A DNA stretch of 64,000 bases from Chitinophagales bacterium (GCA_019694975.1 JAIBAY010000007.1:165887-229886); one strand, 5' to 3'; shown: positions 1 through 9,158, counted from the first letter of the stretch. A program made the numbers and translations. The notes: generated by a model not told the origin, from the letters alone.

Positions 1-21
1 TTTCAATTTCCGAAGAATTTT

Positions 22-57
22 AAAGCAATCGTCAACAACTGAGATTGCTTTTTTCTT
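22..57 (+). terminator. Rho-independent terminator of an upstream gene
   Basis: A 9-bp perfect inverted repeat (AAAGCAATC at 22-30, GATTGCTTT at 43-51) is followed by a T-rich run. It probably ends a rightward transcript that starts left of the window. No gene is seen in 1-173. Confidence 0.7.
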
Positions 58-173
58 TTTCAAATACCTCAACGAATAGTTTCCATATCTGGCAAATTCT
101 CCCTCCTTACTTATCGGGCTCTGAATCGATACTCTTTGAGTAGAACATTCTTTCACAATTAAATCTTTTACTC

Positions 174-1076
174 ATGAACAACACAACCACAGAAAAGCGG
201 GATGTGTACACCATTGTAACCGACCGCATCATTGAACTACTTAAACAAGGCACCATCCCCTGGAAGAAACCATGGGCAGAAGCCGGCATCCCACAAAATC
301 TTATTTCCCGCAGAGTGTATCGCGGCCTCAATGTCATGCTCTTAGCATCACTCGGGTATGAACAGAACTATTTTCTCACCTACTCCCAAATCAAAGAATT
401 AGGAGCATCGGTTAAGAAGGATGAAAAGTCCTATCCAGTAGTCTATTGGAATTGGGTAGAACCAAAGCAAGAAGAGGGAGAAATATTGAACAGTAAGAAG
501 TACCCATTTCTCCGGTATTACAACGTTTATAACGTTGCTCAATGCACCGGGATTCCGCCTGAAAAAATTCCTGTAGTAACTCGGCAAGCATATCCGATTC
601 AGGCCTGCGAACATATTATCGAGAATATGCCATCAAAGCCGAAAATAACCCAGAAAGAGGCTAAGGCATATTACAATCCGCTTCTGGACTTCATTAACAT
701 GCCCAAGATGGGCACATTCTCAAGTAATGAAAGTTACTATGCTACACTCTTTCATGAACTGGTCCATAGCACAGGTCACTTAACAAGACTTAATCGCAAA
801 GGGCTGTTGGAGATGACTGAGTTTGGTTCACCACCATATTCATTTGAAGAGTTGGTGGCTGAAATAGGTGCCTGCTATCTGGAATCGCTGACCGGAATTG
901 CTGAGAAGCAAATCGATAACAATGTTGCTTACATCAGTGGGTGGTTAGACAAACTGGAAAATGATGATCACTTCATTGTACTTGCCAGTTCTCAAGCGCA
1001 AAAGGCAGTGGATTATATTCTTGGGCAACAGTTTGAAGTGAAAGAAGAAATGGCCGAGCAAAATGGTGTGGAGTAA
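174..1076 (+). CDS. ArdC-like anti-restriction protein (ssDNA-binding N-terminus plus zincin metallopeptidase)
   Basis: This 300-aa protein has the two-part layout of the ArdC family. The N-terminal domain (about 1-130) has the typical start with 'TIPWKKPW' and 'RGLNVMLL', known in the family for ssDNA binding. The C-terminal zincin domain (about 155-285) carries HELVHSTGH at 194-202, with H194, H198 and H202 as probable zinc ligands and E195 as the base; a downstream glutamate segment (226-230) fits the zincin pattern. ArdC proteins protect incoming conjugative DNA against host restriction, so the gene suits a mobile element. Terminators on both sides suggest a single-gene transcript. The family call is firm; the role here is inferred from family and context. 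Confidence 0.88.
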   Translation: MNNTTTEKRDVYTIVTDRIIELLKQGTIPWKKPWAEAGIPQNLISRRVYRGLNVMLLASLGYEQNYFLTYSQIKELGASVKKDEKSYPVVYWNWVEPKQEEGEILNSKKYPFLRYYNVYNVAQCTGIPPEKIPVVTRQAYPIQACEHIIENMPSKPKITQKEAKAYYNPLLDFINMPKMGTFSSNESYYATLFHELVHSTGHLTRLNRKGLLEMTEFGSPPYSFEELVAEIGACYLESLTGIAEKQIDNNVAYISGWLDKLENDDHFIVLASSQAQKAVDYILGQQFEVKEEMAEQNGVE

Positions 1077-1096
1077 AGTAGTGTATTTATGATATC

Positions 1097-1130
1097 AAAG
1101 CCCCGATTTTTATCTGGGGCTTTACTTTAT
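1097..1130 (+). terminator. Rho-independent terminator after the ArdC gene
   Basis: AAAGCCCC (1097-1104) pairs perfectly with GGGGCTTT (1116-1123), followed by a T-rich tail. It lies 20 bp after the stop of the ArdC gene. Confidence 0.85.
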
Positions 1131-1246
1131 TTGCATCAAATAACTATGTGCTAAGCATTTTCTAAGTATATACTGAAACTTCCTAGTTTTTATGCGACTG
1201 CTACAAGCTGATCAATACTATATTCTTATTACAGGAAGACATACCT

Positions 1247-1717
1247 TTGGAGCAAACAAACACCATTTGGATGATCACGCTAAATCAAATTGTAAGTAGT
1301 AATCTTGAAATACTGAGAGAGCAAGAAGTATCTCTATTAAAATCTCTCGACTTTATACGTAAAGCACGAAAACTTTTTGAATCTGAAAGTGAAACGCAGG
1401 TAAGTGGGAGAGCAGGAAGGAACCAAAGCACTCTCAACAAGAAAATTACGAGTAAAAGAGAGAAACAATCACCTGCAAAATCAAAGGGTAAAATTGTCAA
1501 GCAAACCAGAACAAACCGCTTGGAATCTATTATTGCTGTTTTGAAAAACAAGAAGGAACCTATAAGTTCTGGTGAATTATTGGAAGAACTATTCAAACAA
1601 CAGACAGCTACGAAGGACAAAAAATATTTTGGGACTTTAATTTATCCGGTACTCACTAAAGCATGCAGAAGCGGTAAACTTAAATTGAAGGGAGGTAAGA
1701 TTCATTTGATATCTTAG
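1247..1717 (+). CDS. Hypothetical protein with basic linker and C-terminal winged-helix-like segment
   Basis: No family is recognised with certainty. The protein has a short helical N-terminus (about 10-45), a Lys/Arg/Ser-rich linker (about 50-90) including an AT-hook-like 'SGRAGR', and a compact C-terminal part (about 92-156). There, 'ESIIAVLKNKKEPISSGEL' followed by a Tyr-rich helix and 'GKLKLKGGKIHL' resembles a winged helix with its beta-wing. A DNA-binding role is a guess. The longest reading frame starts at a TTG (1247); an in-frame ATG at 1271 would give 148 residues and is equally possible. It is flanked by a terminator and an inverted-repeat element and shows no operon link. Confidence 0.5.
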   Translation: MEQTNTIWMITLNQIVSSNLEILREQEVSLLKSLDFIRKARKLFESESETQVSGRAGRNQSTLNKKITSKREKQSPAKSKGKIVKQTRTNRLESIIAVLKNKKEPISSGELLEELFKQQTATKDKKYFGTLIYPVLTKACRSGKLKLKGGKIHLIS

Positions 1718-1771
1718 AAATATCATTCGAGATATTATAATCTGTCCAAAGAAGATTAAATCATTGAAAGG

Positions 1772-1939
1772 CTTAAATCCTTTGTAAGCCGCAATAAAGC
1801 TTGAGCATAAGCTTTCTGTCAAGGTTTTTTGAAGAAATATTTTTGCGCTTTTACTGGCAACAAGAAAATATTTCTTCAAAAATTCACTTTAACCTTGACA
1901 GTGCAAGCGATGCTTACATTCGCGGAAAAAGGATTTAAG
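1772..1939. repeat. Nested inverted-repeat element (MITE-like or long hairpin)
   Basis: Three sets of perfect inverted repeats are nested around one centre: CTTAAATCCTT (1772-1782) with AAGGATTTAAG (1929-1939); CTGTCAAGGTT (1816-1826) with AACCTTGACAG (1891-1901); and GAAGAAATATTTT (1831-1843) with AAAATATTTCTTC (1865-1877). CCGC (1789-1792) and GCGG (1922-1925) extend the outer pair. The whole 168 bp would fold into one long interrupted hairpin. It contains no ORF. It could be a small non-autonomous insertion sequence or a paired RNA. Confidence 0.65.
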
Positions 1940-1954
1940 TCAAAGCGGTAGGCA

Positions 1955-2209
1955 TTAGAAATTAAAACTATTGCTTGGTCCAAGTTCGGTCCAATGCATG
2001 CCACCATAATAGCTATATTCAACATTAATGTTCTTTCCATCCTCGCTTAAGCTTCCGGAACTCTCGTAGGATACAAATTGACCAGATACTTGAAGAGGAA
2101 CTGAAGATTAACCTTCATCTGCTACGGCTTTATTGATCAGGGCGATTCTATCGTCCGGTTCGAAAGTGATAAATTCTTGAGCCAGGTAAGGTTGCTTTCT
2201 GAATTTCAT
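1955..2209 (-). pseudogene. Possible disrupted small gene, unknown family
   Basis: Reading leftward from an ATG at 2207-2209 gives 33 codons (starting MKFRKQPYLAQEFITFE) up to a TAA at 2108-2110. The same frame then continues 50 codons, through a segment containing 'SYYGGMHWTELG', to a second TAA at 1955-1957. One in-frame stop thus splits an otherwise open frame of about 84 codons. This may be an inactivated gene next to the inverted-repeat element, or chance. No family is recognised. Nothing else is seen between 1718 and 2478. Confidence 0.3.
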
Positions 2210-2478
2210 TAAATGAGCTCGAGAATTAAAAATCACCTTAACTGTCTTGAAATGATGAAACGTTCTCCAATAGCTAACTGCTTTCCGCTTCGATGACCAT
2301 TTCTGCTAACCGAAACGGACACGCTCCGAAAGTCGACGAAGCCGTTTGGCTATCGCTTCTGTAAAATAAAATGAGAGGCAACCCAACTGCACAAAAAGCC
2401 AACCCTTCATCACCTCACATTTATTTTACCCCACCGTCCAAATACCGCTTCGTAGAAACTTTTTTCTATATTCGCACA

Positions 2479-2802
2479 GTGAACAAGGCAAAAAAAATAT
2501 TTTCATTCCTGTTAGCACTTCATGTGCTCTTTCTGACTTCATTCACCTGTCTTGAAAATTACGACACCTTTTCTCCAACCGCTGCAACCACTATTTCTGT
2601 TGCCCATGACTGCAATCAAGAGGGAAATAATATTTGCGACCCCTTTTGCCAATGCAGTTGTTGCCCTGGTTTCGTAGTGATGCCATTCTGCAAGTTTCTT
2701 TCGACTCAATACATTTCATCCGGCAAGCAGTTTATACTTTACTCCGCTAATTTTTCCTCTGCCTTTTTTGGCAGCCACTGGCAGCCACCCAAAATCAGTT
2801 AA
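2479..2802 (+). CDS. Small exported Cys-rich protein, DUF6660-like
   Basis: I start this 107-aa protein at a GTG (2479) because the sequence from there (VNKAKKIFSFLLALHVLFLTSF) is a good signal peptide; the longer frame from 2371 only adds an implausible tail. After the signal peptide comes a spacer and a dense Cys cluster (CDPFCQCSCCPG). Small proteins of this layout occur in Bacteroidota just upstream of heavy-metal RND efflux genes, and the cluster suggests metal binding or sensing in the periplasm. That function is inference. It is followed at once by a palindrome and a second hairpin, then by the metal-efflux operon. Confidence 0.65.
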   Translation: MNKAKKIFSFLLALHVLFLTSFTCLENYDTFSPTAATTISVAHDCNQEGNNICDPFCQCSCCPGFVVMPFCKFLSTQYISSGKQFILYSANFSSAFFGSHWQPPKIS

Positions 2803-2811
2803 TGTTTGGTA

Positions 2812-2861
2812 AGTGCGCAATATTGCGCACTGAATTTTCTTTTATGCTGTCTGCATAAAAG
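2812..2861. promoter_or_regulatory. 20-bp perfect palindrome and adjacent hairpin upstream of the metal-efflux genes
   Basis: AGTGCGCAAT joined directly to ATTGCGCACT (2812-2831) is a perfect 20-bp dyad. It is followed by CTTTTATGC/GCATAAAAG (2839-2861) with a 5-nt loop. The position, after the DUF6660-like gene and about 215 bp before the lipoprotein gene, fits either a terminator or an operator for a dimeric metal regulator. The zero-spacer dyad favours an operator, though no regulator gene is adjacent. Confidence 0.45.
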
Positions 2862-3075
2862 AGAGTTCCCACGTTAACTCGTTTAATAAAAAGTTCCTGC
2901 TAAAACAAAAAAAAAGAAAAAGCCAATTAAAATCACTTGGCTGCTGATAGTCAAATACACTATTATCGGTTTGATATGTGTCATTGTGATAATCGGAATT
3001 ATAGCAAAAATCAGCCACTACTTTAAAATTCATTTATAACAATTCAATTCACAAATAATTAAAATAGAAAACAAA

Positions 3076-3294
3076 ATGAAAAAATTAATCTTCTCTTTCA
3101 TTGCATTGTCAATGATAACTGTTGCATGTAACAACAAGCCGGACACCACCATGTGTAAAGAGCACGACAAGAATTGCCCGGTATCAGAAAATTGCCCTGA
3201 ACATCCTGAGTGCGAAGCGCACGAAAATTGCGAAAATGGTAAAGCCTGTTCTCATGAGGCATGTATGGCTCACGATAAAGAAAAAGCATCATAG
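3076..3294 (+). CDS. Small Cys/His-rich lipoprotein, probable metal-binding
   Basis: This 72-aa protein has a lipoprotein signal peptide ending in 'ITVAC' (Cys18 as the lipid anchor). The mature part is almost entirely Cys, His, Glu and Asn, in repeats such as CPEHPECEAHENC and CSHEACMAHD. These are strong candidates for binding soft or borderline metals. The same kind of motif is inserted in the adaptor protein encoded at 7752-9158, which ties the lipoprotein to this pump. A likely role is a periplasmic metal scavenger or metallochaperone. It is the first gene of the efflux operon, 78 bp before the pump gene. Confidence 0.75.
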   Translation: MKKLIFSFIALSMITVACNNKPDTTMCKEHDKNCPVSENCPEHPECEAHENCENGKACSHEACMAHDKEKAS

Positions 3295-3372
3295 TAATCC
3301 TCACATTTACTAAAGGTGTTACCTGCATTTAAAATGTACATGAAAAACTATGTCCTTTAATAAAAATAAAAT

Positions 3373-6300
3373 ATGCTTGACAAAATCATAAAATTCTCCA
3401 TTTACAATAAAGGAGTAATCGGGTTCTTTACCGCCTTGCTCGTTATTGCGGGCATTTACTCAGCAACTCAATTGCCTATTGATGCCGTTCCCGACATAAC
3501 AAATAACCAGGTGCAGGTAATGACACTTGCACCCACGCTTGGCGCACAGGAAGTGGAGCAATTCATTACCGTACCCATCGAACTGTCATTAGGAAACATT
3601 CCTCACGTTATTGAAAAACGCTCAATATCCCGTTCAGGTATTTCTGTAATTACTATCGTGTTCAAAGATGCTACTGATATATTCTGGGCGCGGCAGCAGA
3701 TTTCAGAACGATTAAAGGAAGCCGAGGAACAAATTCCCAAAGGCATGGCAACACCCATGCTTGCGCCTATAACAACAGGGCTTGGAGAAATTTATCATTA
3801 TGTGATTCATGCAAAACCCGGCTTTGAAAATAAATACAGCGCTACCGACCTGCGTACAATGCAGGACTGGATTGTAAAACGCCAGCTTTCAGGCACAGAA
3901 GGTCTTGCAGAAGTGAGCGGTTGGGGAGGTTTTGTAAAAACGTATGAGATAGCCATTGACAATGATAAAATAAATGCGCTCAACATAACCATTCCCGAAA
4001 TATATCATGCGCTTGAAGTCAACAATGAAAACACAGGCGGTTCTTATATTGAGCAATACGGCAATGCATATTTTATCCGCGGATTGGGCTTGGTAAAATC
4101 ATTGGAGGACATTGAAAAAATTGTTGTTAAAACTGTAAATGATGTTCCTCTTTTGATTCGTGACATAGCTATTGTACAGTTTGGCGCTACAACCCGGATG
4201 GGAGCCATAACCCGCAATGGCGAAGGTGAAGCGGTTGCCGGAGTTACGCTTATGCTCAAAGGTGAAAATTTCAGTAAAGTGATTAGTCACGTAAAAGAAC
4301 GGATGGTGCAGATTCAAAAATCCCTGCCCGAAGGAGTAATAATTGAGCCTTTCATTGACCGCACAGAATTAGTTGGAAGAGCGATGGGCACAGTTGAAAA
4401 AAATCTTATTGAAGGGGCACTGATTGTAATATTTATTCTTGTGCTTTTACTTGGAAATTTAAGAGCAGGTTTATTAGTGGCATCAGTAATTCCTTTGTCC
4501 ATGCTCTTTGCCATTTCAATGATGAAGCTTTTTGGGGTATCTGGTAACCTTATGAGTTTAGGTGCAATTGATTTCGGGTTGATAGTGGATGGAGCCGTAA
4601 TAATTGTAGAAAGTGTTGTGCATCGTTTGCATACTTCACGGCAAGCAGGGAAAGATATAATTACCCAAAAAGAAATGAACGAAACCGTATTTCATTCTGC
4701 ATCCGGCATGATGAACAGCGCCACATTCGGTCAAATAATTATCATCATTGTTTATCTTCCTATTCTTACACTGGTTGGCATTGAAGGAAAAATGTTTCGC
4801 CCGATGGCAGAAACGGTTGCCTTTGCAATTATAGGGGCGCTGCTCCTTTCACTTACCTATGTTCCCATGATGGCATCGCTGGTATTAAGTAAAAGCAAAA
4901 AAGCAGAACACAAAAAAAACATCAGCGATAAAATAATGGACTTTTTGCACCGCATATATGCGCCTTTGCTTGGTTTTGCAATGCGACAAAAAATTGCAGT
5001 AGTGATTGTTTCAGTCGCCTTATTTATTGCAACCATTTTCACATTCACACGGTTAGGCGGTGAATTTATTCCCACCCTTGATGAAGGAGACCTTACCGTA
5101 GAAATAAGCATGATGCAGGGAGCTTCATTAACTCAGGTAGTAGAAACATTTGGTAAGGCTGAAAAAATTCTGAAAGCAAAATTTCCGGAAATAAAACAAA
5201 TCGTTACACGAATCGGAAGCGCAGAAATTCCAACCGATCCCATGCCAATCGAAAGAGGCGATATGATGGTTTCCATGAAGCCAAAAGAAGAATGGACAAG
5301 TGCTGAAACGCGGGAAGAAATGATGGAAAAAATGGAAGAAGAATTATCTGTCCTTCCCGGAATCAATAAAGAAATTACGCAACCCATGCAAATGCGTTTT
5401 AATGAATTAATGACAGGAATAAGGCAGGACGTAGCGATTAAAATATTCGGTGATGATTTAGATACGCTTGTACAACGGGCAAATTTAATTGCACAATGGA
5501 TAACGCCTGTGGAAGGTGTGAGCGAAGCCATTGTTGAAAAGGTAACGGGCTTACCGCAGATTGTTGTAGAGTACGACCGTGACAGGATAGCACAATATGG
5601 CTTAAATATAGAGGATATAAACATGATTCTGAAAACAGCATTTGCAGGGAACGTTGCCGGAGTTGTATTTGAAGGTGAAAAAAGATTTGACATGGTGGTT
5701 AGGTTACAGCAGGATTTGCGGAAGGATATATCGGACATTGAAAACCTGTATGTGCCTTTGCCAAATGGTAAAAAAATTCCATTAAACCAGGTTGCACATA
5801 TTGAATATAAAACTGCACCGGGACAAATCTCACATGAAGATGCAAGACGAAGGATTTATGTCGGCTTCAATGTAAGAGGCAGAGATGTGGAAACTGTAGT
5901 GGAAGATATTCAAAAAATTCTATCAGAAAAATTAAAACTACCTGCCGGATATTATGTTACCTATGGAGGTCAGTTTCAAAATCTCAAAGAAGCTGAAAAA
6001 CGATTGTCATTAGCCGTGCCTGCTGCATTGGCACTTATTTTAGTTTTGCTTTATTTAACCTTTCGCTCTGTAAAGGAAATGTTAATCATATTTACTGCAG
6101 TACCGCTTTCTGCTATCGGTGGAGTATATGCATTATGGTTGCGCGATATGCACTTCAGCATTTCCGCAGGAGTAGGTTTTATCGCCTTGTTTGGTGTAGC
6201 TGTATTAAATGGAATCGTATTAATTGCGTACTTCAATCAGTTGGAAAAGGAAGGAGTTACAGATATTTATGAGCGAGTAAAAAAAGGAACGCAGGTAAGG

Positions 6301-7749
6301 TTGCGACCCGTTATTATGACCGCAGCAGTTGCATCACTTGGTTTTTTACCAATGGCTCTTTCAAGCGGTGCAGGTGCCGAAGTTCAAAAGCCACTTGCTA
6401 CAGTTGTAATTGGTGGTCTCATATCAGCAACATTGCTTACACTAATAGTCATTCCGGTTTTATACATTTTGTTTTCAAGAAGAAAAAAACTAAAACCTTC
6501 ACTTGCCTCTGCTCATATTCTCTTTCTTGCTTTAGCTGTTTTCTTTAGTACCGGAAAAGCAAATGCACAGGACCATCAGGCTCTTTCCCTAGATGATTGC
6601 ATAAAGATTGCAGTGGAAAACAATTCTGAAATGAAAATTGCAACATTGGAAACGAAGCAATTTAAAGCACTGCAAAAAACTGCATTTGATATTGAAAAAA
6701 CAGACATTACAATAATGCAGGATGCCACCGATGGAGGAAGTTCTGATAATAGTTGGGTTATATCGCAGCGTTTTGAATTTCCAACGGTATATACTGCGCA
6801 AAAGAAATTGGCTAAAGCAGAAACAAAACTCAGTGAGCAATCGGCAGAGGTAAAACATAATTATTTAATAAAGGAAGTAAAGATTGTTTATTACGCACAA
6901 CTATATTTGATTGAAAAATTACGCATACTCCAGGCGCAGGATAGTTTGTACAGTGACTTTTCACGCATAGCAAATGTGAGATTTGCAACAGGCGAATCTT
7001 CTAATCTCGAAAAAATAGTTGCATCCAACAGGTATCGGGAAATTCAATTACAAAAACAGCAGGCAGAAGTTGAAGCATTGATAAATAATAAAAAATTACA
7101 GCAACTACTCAATGTAAATTATACGATCACTATTGCTGAAACCAAGCTCCCTAAATTAATCGAAAACTTTTCGCCAGATAGCAGCGCATTAGCTTCTTAT
7201 CCGCTTCTTAATTTTTACAGGCAACAGGTAACAGTCCAATCAGTTAAAGCAAATGTTGAGAAAAATAAATTCCTTCCTGATATTTTTGGGAGCTACTACC
7301 ATCAGTATATCCTTTCATCTTTTAATCCTGCAAGTATTGAACGGAATTATTTTCCCGGCACACGCGTAGGAGGTTTTGAGTTGGGAATATCAATACCATT
7401 GTTTTTTAATACGCAGAGAGGCATGGTTCAGCACGCAGAATTAGGTGGGCAAATAGCACAGGAGCAGCTAAAGCAGGCTGAACTTCAATTGCAAACCAAT
7501 TATTATGCTCAGTATCAAAATTATTTACGGCTGTTCGATGCAATTAACTATTATCAGGGTAGCGGCTTGCCGGAATCGCAGGAATTACTCAGAACATCAC
7601 AGGTAGCATATATTAATGGCGAAATAGGATATGTGGAGTTTATACAAAACACTTCTCAGGCTGCCGAAACACAATTACGCTATTTTGAATTACTCAATCA
7701 ATACAATGAATCTGTAATTACTCTTACCCATTTTACACCATCAAAATAA
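3373..7749 (+). CDS. CusA/CzcA-type heavy-metal RND efflux pump fused to a TolC/CusC-like outer-membrane channel
   Basis: The 1458-aa product joins two pump parts. Residues 1 to about 1035 are a heavy-metal RND transporter: 'FSIYNKGVIGFF' N-terminus, 'DAVPDITNNQVQV', and the fourth membrane helix with D400 and D406 ('AIDFGLIVDGAVIIVE'), acidic residues typical of the family's proton relay. After 'RRKKLKPS' comes a hydrophobic stretch ending in 'KANAQ' that looks exactly like an internal signal peptide. It is followed by an outer-membrane-factor domain (about 1060-1458) starting 'LSLDDCIKIAVENN'. RND proteins of the family alone are about 1040 aa, so the extra 400 residues are a true fusion in one frame. 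The stop is 2 bp before the adaptor gene. Metal specificity (Cu/Ag or Zn/Co/Cd) cannot be told. Confidence 0.95.
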   Translation: MLDKIIKFSIYNKGVIGFFTALLVIAGIYSATQLPIDAVPDITNNQVQVMTLAPTLGAQEVEQFITVPIELSLGNIPHVIEKRSISRSGISVITIVFKDATDIFWARQQISERLKEAEEQIPKGMATPMLAPITTGLGEIYHYVIHAKPGFENKYSATDLRTMQDWIVKRQLSGTEGLAEVSGWGGFVKTYEIAIDNDKINALNITIPEIYHALEVNNENTGGSYIEQYGNAYFIRGLGLVKSLEDIEKIVVKTVNDVPLLIRDIAIVQFGATTRMGAITRNGEGEAVAGVTLMLKGENFSKVISHVKERMVQIQKSLPEGVIIEPFIDRTELVGRAMGTVEKNLIEGALIVIFILVLLLGNLRAGLLVASVIPLSMLFAISMMKLFGVSGNLMSLGAIDFGLIVDGAVIIVESVVHRLHTSRQAGKDIITQKEMNETVFHSASGMMNSATFGQIIIIIVYLPILTLVGIEGKMFRPMAETVAFAIIGALLLSLTYVPMMASLVLSKSKKAEHKKNISDKIMDFLHRIYAPLLGFAMRQKIAVVIVSVALFIATIFTFTRLGGEFIPTLDEGDLTVEISMMQGASLTQVVETFGKAEKILKAKFPEIKQIVTRIGSAEIPTDPMPIERGDMMVSMKPKEEWTSAETREEMMEKMEEELSVLPGINKEITQPMQMRFNELMTGIRQDVAIKIFGDDLDTLVQRANLIAQWITPVEGVSEAIVEKVTGLPQIVVEYDRDRIAQYGLNIEDINMILKTAFAGNVAGVVFEGEKRFDMVVRLQQDLRKDISDIENLYVPLPNGKKIPLNQVAHIEYKTAPGQISHEDARRRIYVGFNVRGRDVETVVEDIQKILSEKLKLPAGYYVTYGGQFQNLKEAEKRLSLAVPAALALILVLLYLTFRSVKEMLIIFTAVPLSAIGGVYALWLRDMHFSISAGVGFIALFGVAVLNGIVLIAYFNQLEKEGVTDIYERVKKGTQVRLRPVIMTAAVASLGFLPMALSSGAGAEVQKPLATVVIGGLISATLLTLIVIPVLYILFSRRKKLKPSLASAHILFLALAVFFSTGKANAQDHQALSLDDCIKIAVENNSEMKIATLETKQFKALQKTAFDIEKTDITIMQDATDGGSSDNSWVISQRFEFPTVYTAQKKLAKAETKLSEQSAEVKHNYLIKEVKIVYYAQLYLIEKLRILQAQDSLYSDFSRIANVRFATGESSNLEKIVASNRYREIQLQKQQAEVEALINNKKLQQLLNVNYTITIAETKLPKLIENFSPDSSALASYPLLNFYRQQVTVQSVKANVEKNKFLPDIFGSYYHQYILSSFNPASIERNYFPGTRVGGFELGISIPLFFNTQRGMVQHAELGGQIAQEQLKQAELQLQTNYYAQYQNYLRLFDAINYYQGSGLPESQELLRTSQVAYINGEIGYVEFIQNTSQAAETQLRYFELLNQYNESVITLTHFTPSK

Positions 7750-7751
7750 TT

Positions 7752-9158
7752 ATGAATAAAATAAAACAGGCAATGAAAAAAATAAAATTAAACATCATGC
7801 TTATCGCAGCAATCTTTGCTGCTTTAACGATAACCTCTTGTGGCGAAAAAGGTGACAAAGCAAAAGGCAGTTCAGAAGAAGCCGCTGAAGAAGGTGCTGC
7901 GGGTGATGGAGCATCCTTTTTAGAATTAAAAGATGAACAAATAAAAGCTGCCGAAATAGAGATGGACAGCATTAAGACAAGAAGCATCAGTGCCATTCTT
8001 AAAGTAAATGGTGTGCTCGATGTACCGCCACAAAATTTATATTCCATCAATGCTCCTTACGGAGGATTTTTAAAAAGCACTGATTTGCTCGAAGGGTCAA
8101 GAGTTCAAAAAGGTCAAGTCATTGCAACGCTTCAACATCCAGATTACATACAAATGCAGCAGGATTACATGAACAGCGTAAGCCAGCTTGTGTTCCTCGA
8201 AAAAGATTACCAGCGGCAGGTAACCTTGCAAAATGAAAATGCTTCCGCTGCAAAAACATTGCAAAAAGCAGAATCGGAATACAACAGCTTGCTTGCCACC
8301 GTTAAAGGGCTCGAAGCAAAGTTTGAGATGATAGGAATTAACAAAGATGAAGTTAAAGAGGGAAAAATAACTTCAACCATTTCACTTCGCTCGCCCATCA
8401 GTGGCTACGTTACAAAAGTAAATGCCAACATTGGTAAGTATGTTAGCTCACAAGATGTAATTTTTGAAATCGTAAATACCGAACACCTCCATGTGGAGCT
8501 TACAGTTTTTGAAAAAGACATTGATAAAATTCGTGTAGGTCAGAAAATACGGTTCACCCTTGCCAATGAGCCGGGCAAAGAACGCACCGCTCATATTTAT
8601 CTTATAGGCAGATTGTTTGACGAATCACGAACAGTTCGCATTCACGGGCATCTCGATAAAGAAGACCCACACCTGTTGCCGGGCATGTACATCAATGCTA
8701 CAATAGATTTAGGTGAAAAAGTTGAAGCAACTGTGCCGCGTCAATCCGTAGTGATGGATAACGGAAAGAAATATGTCTTTGTACAAAATACAATATGTGC
8801 TGAACATCCCGAATGCAGCGCACATGAAAGTTGTCCTAAAGAGGAAAACTGCAAAGAGCATCCCGATTGCGAAGCCCATGAAAAATTGACAATCACACAA
8901 GTTGATACCCAACACAAACAATGCGAAGCGCATGAATCCTGCAAAAACAAATCACCCGAAATAAAAGCCATAGAACAGAAGGAAGCAGGGTATTTCACAT
9001 TCTCCAAAGTGGAAGTAGAAACGGGTACAGCAAACGAAAACTTTGTAGCAATAAATTTTAAAGAACCTCTTGATGCTCATAAAAAAATCGTAACAAAAGG
9101 AGCTTTCTTTTTACTATCTCAAAGCAAAACAGGTGGCATGGATGCATGTGCGCAATAA
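7752..9158 (+). CDS. CusB-like periplasmic adaptor (membrane-fusion lipoprotein) with Cys/His insert
   Basis: This is the periplasmic adaptor that links inner- and outer-membrane pump parts. A lipoprotein signal ends in 'ITSC' around residue 30. The barrel-sandwich (biotinyl-lipoyl-like) halves are visible as 'INAPYGGFLKS...GSRVQKGQVIATL' and 'LRSPISGYVTKVNANIGKYV', with a coiled-coil hairpin between them. Residues about 349-399 hold an insert rich in Cys and His (CAEHPECSAHESC and related repeats). It resembles the small lipoprotein at 3076-3294 and is not part of ordinary adaptors. Start at ATG 7752; a second Met at residue 8 is an alternative. It is in one operon with the pump. Confidence 0.92.
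   Translation: MNKIKQAMKKIKLNIMLIAAIFAALTITSCGEKGDKAKGSSEEAAEEGAAGDGASFLELKDEQIKAAEIEMDSIKTRSISAILKVNGVLDVPPQNLYSINAPYGGFLKSTDLLEGSRVQKGQVIATLQHPDYIQMQQDYMNSVSQLVFLEKDYQRQVTLQNENASAAKTLQKAESEYNSLLATVKGLEAKFEMIGINKDEVKEGKITSTISLRSPISGYVTKVNANIGKYVSSQDVIFEIVNTEHLHVELTVFEKDIDKIRVGQKIRFTLANEPGKERTAHIYLIGRLFDESRTVRIHGHLDKEDPHLLPGMYINATIDLGEKVEATVPRQSVVMDNGKKYVFVQNTICAEHPECSAHESCPKEENCKEHPDCEAHEKLTITQVDTQHKQCEAHESCKNKSPEIKAIEQKEAGYFTFSKVEVETGTANENFVAINFKEPLDAHKKIVTKGAFFLLSQSKTGGMDACAQ

Noticed and set aside
2890..3039. 49-codon frame encoding a basic N-terminus and one hydrophobic helix (WLLIVKYTIIGLICVIVIIG)
   Set aside because: The sequence looks like a small membrane protein, but there is no ATG, GTG or TTG start after the upstream stop codons, and an A-run may hide an indel. 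Not annotated as a gene.
5133..5738. 201-codon frame antisense to the RND pump gene
   Set aside because: Shadow frame; Ser/Ile-rich composition and no motifs.
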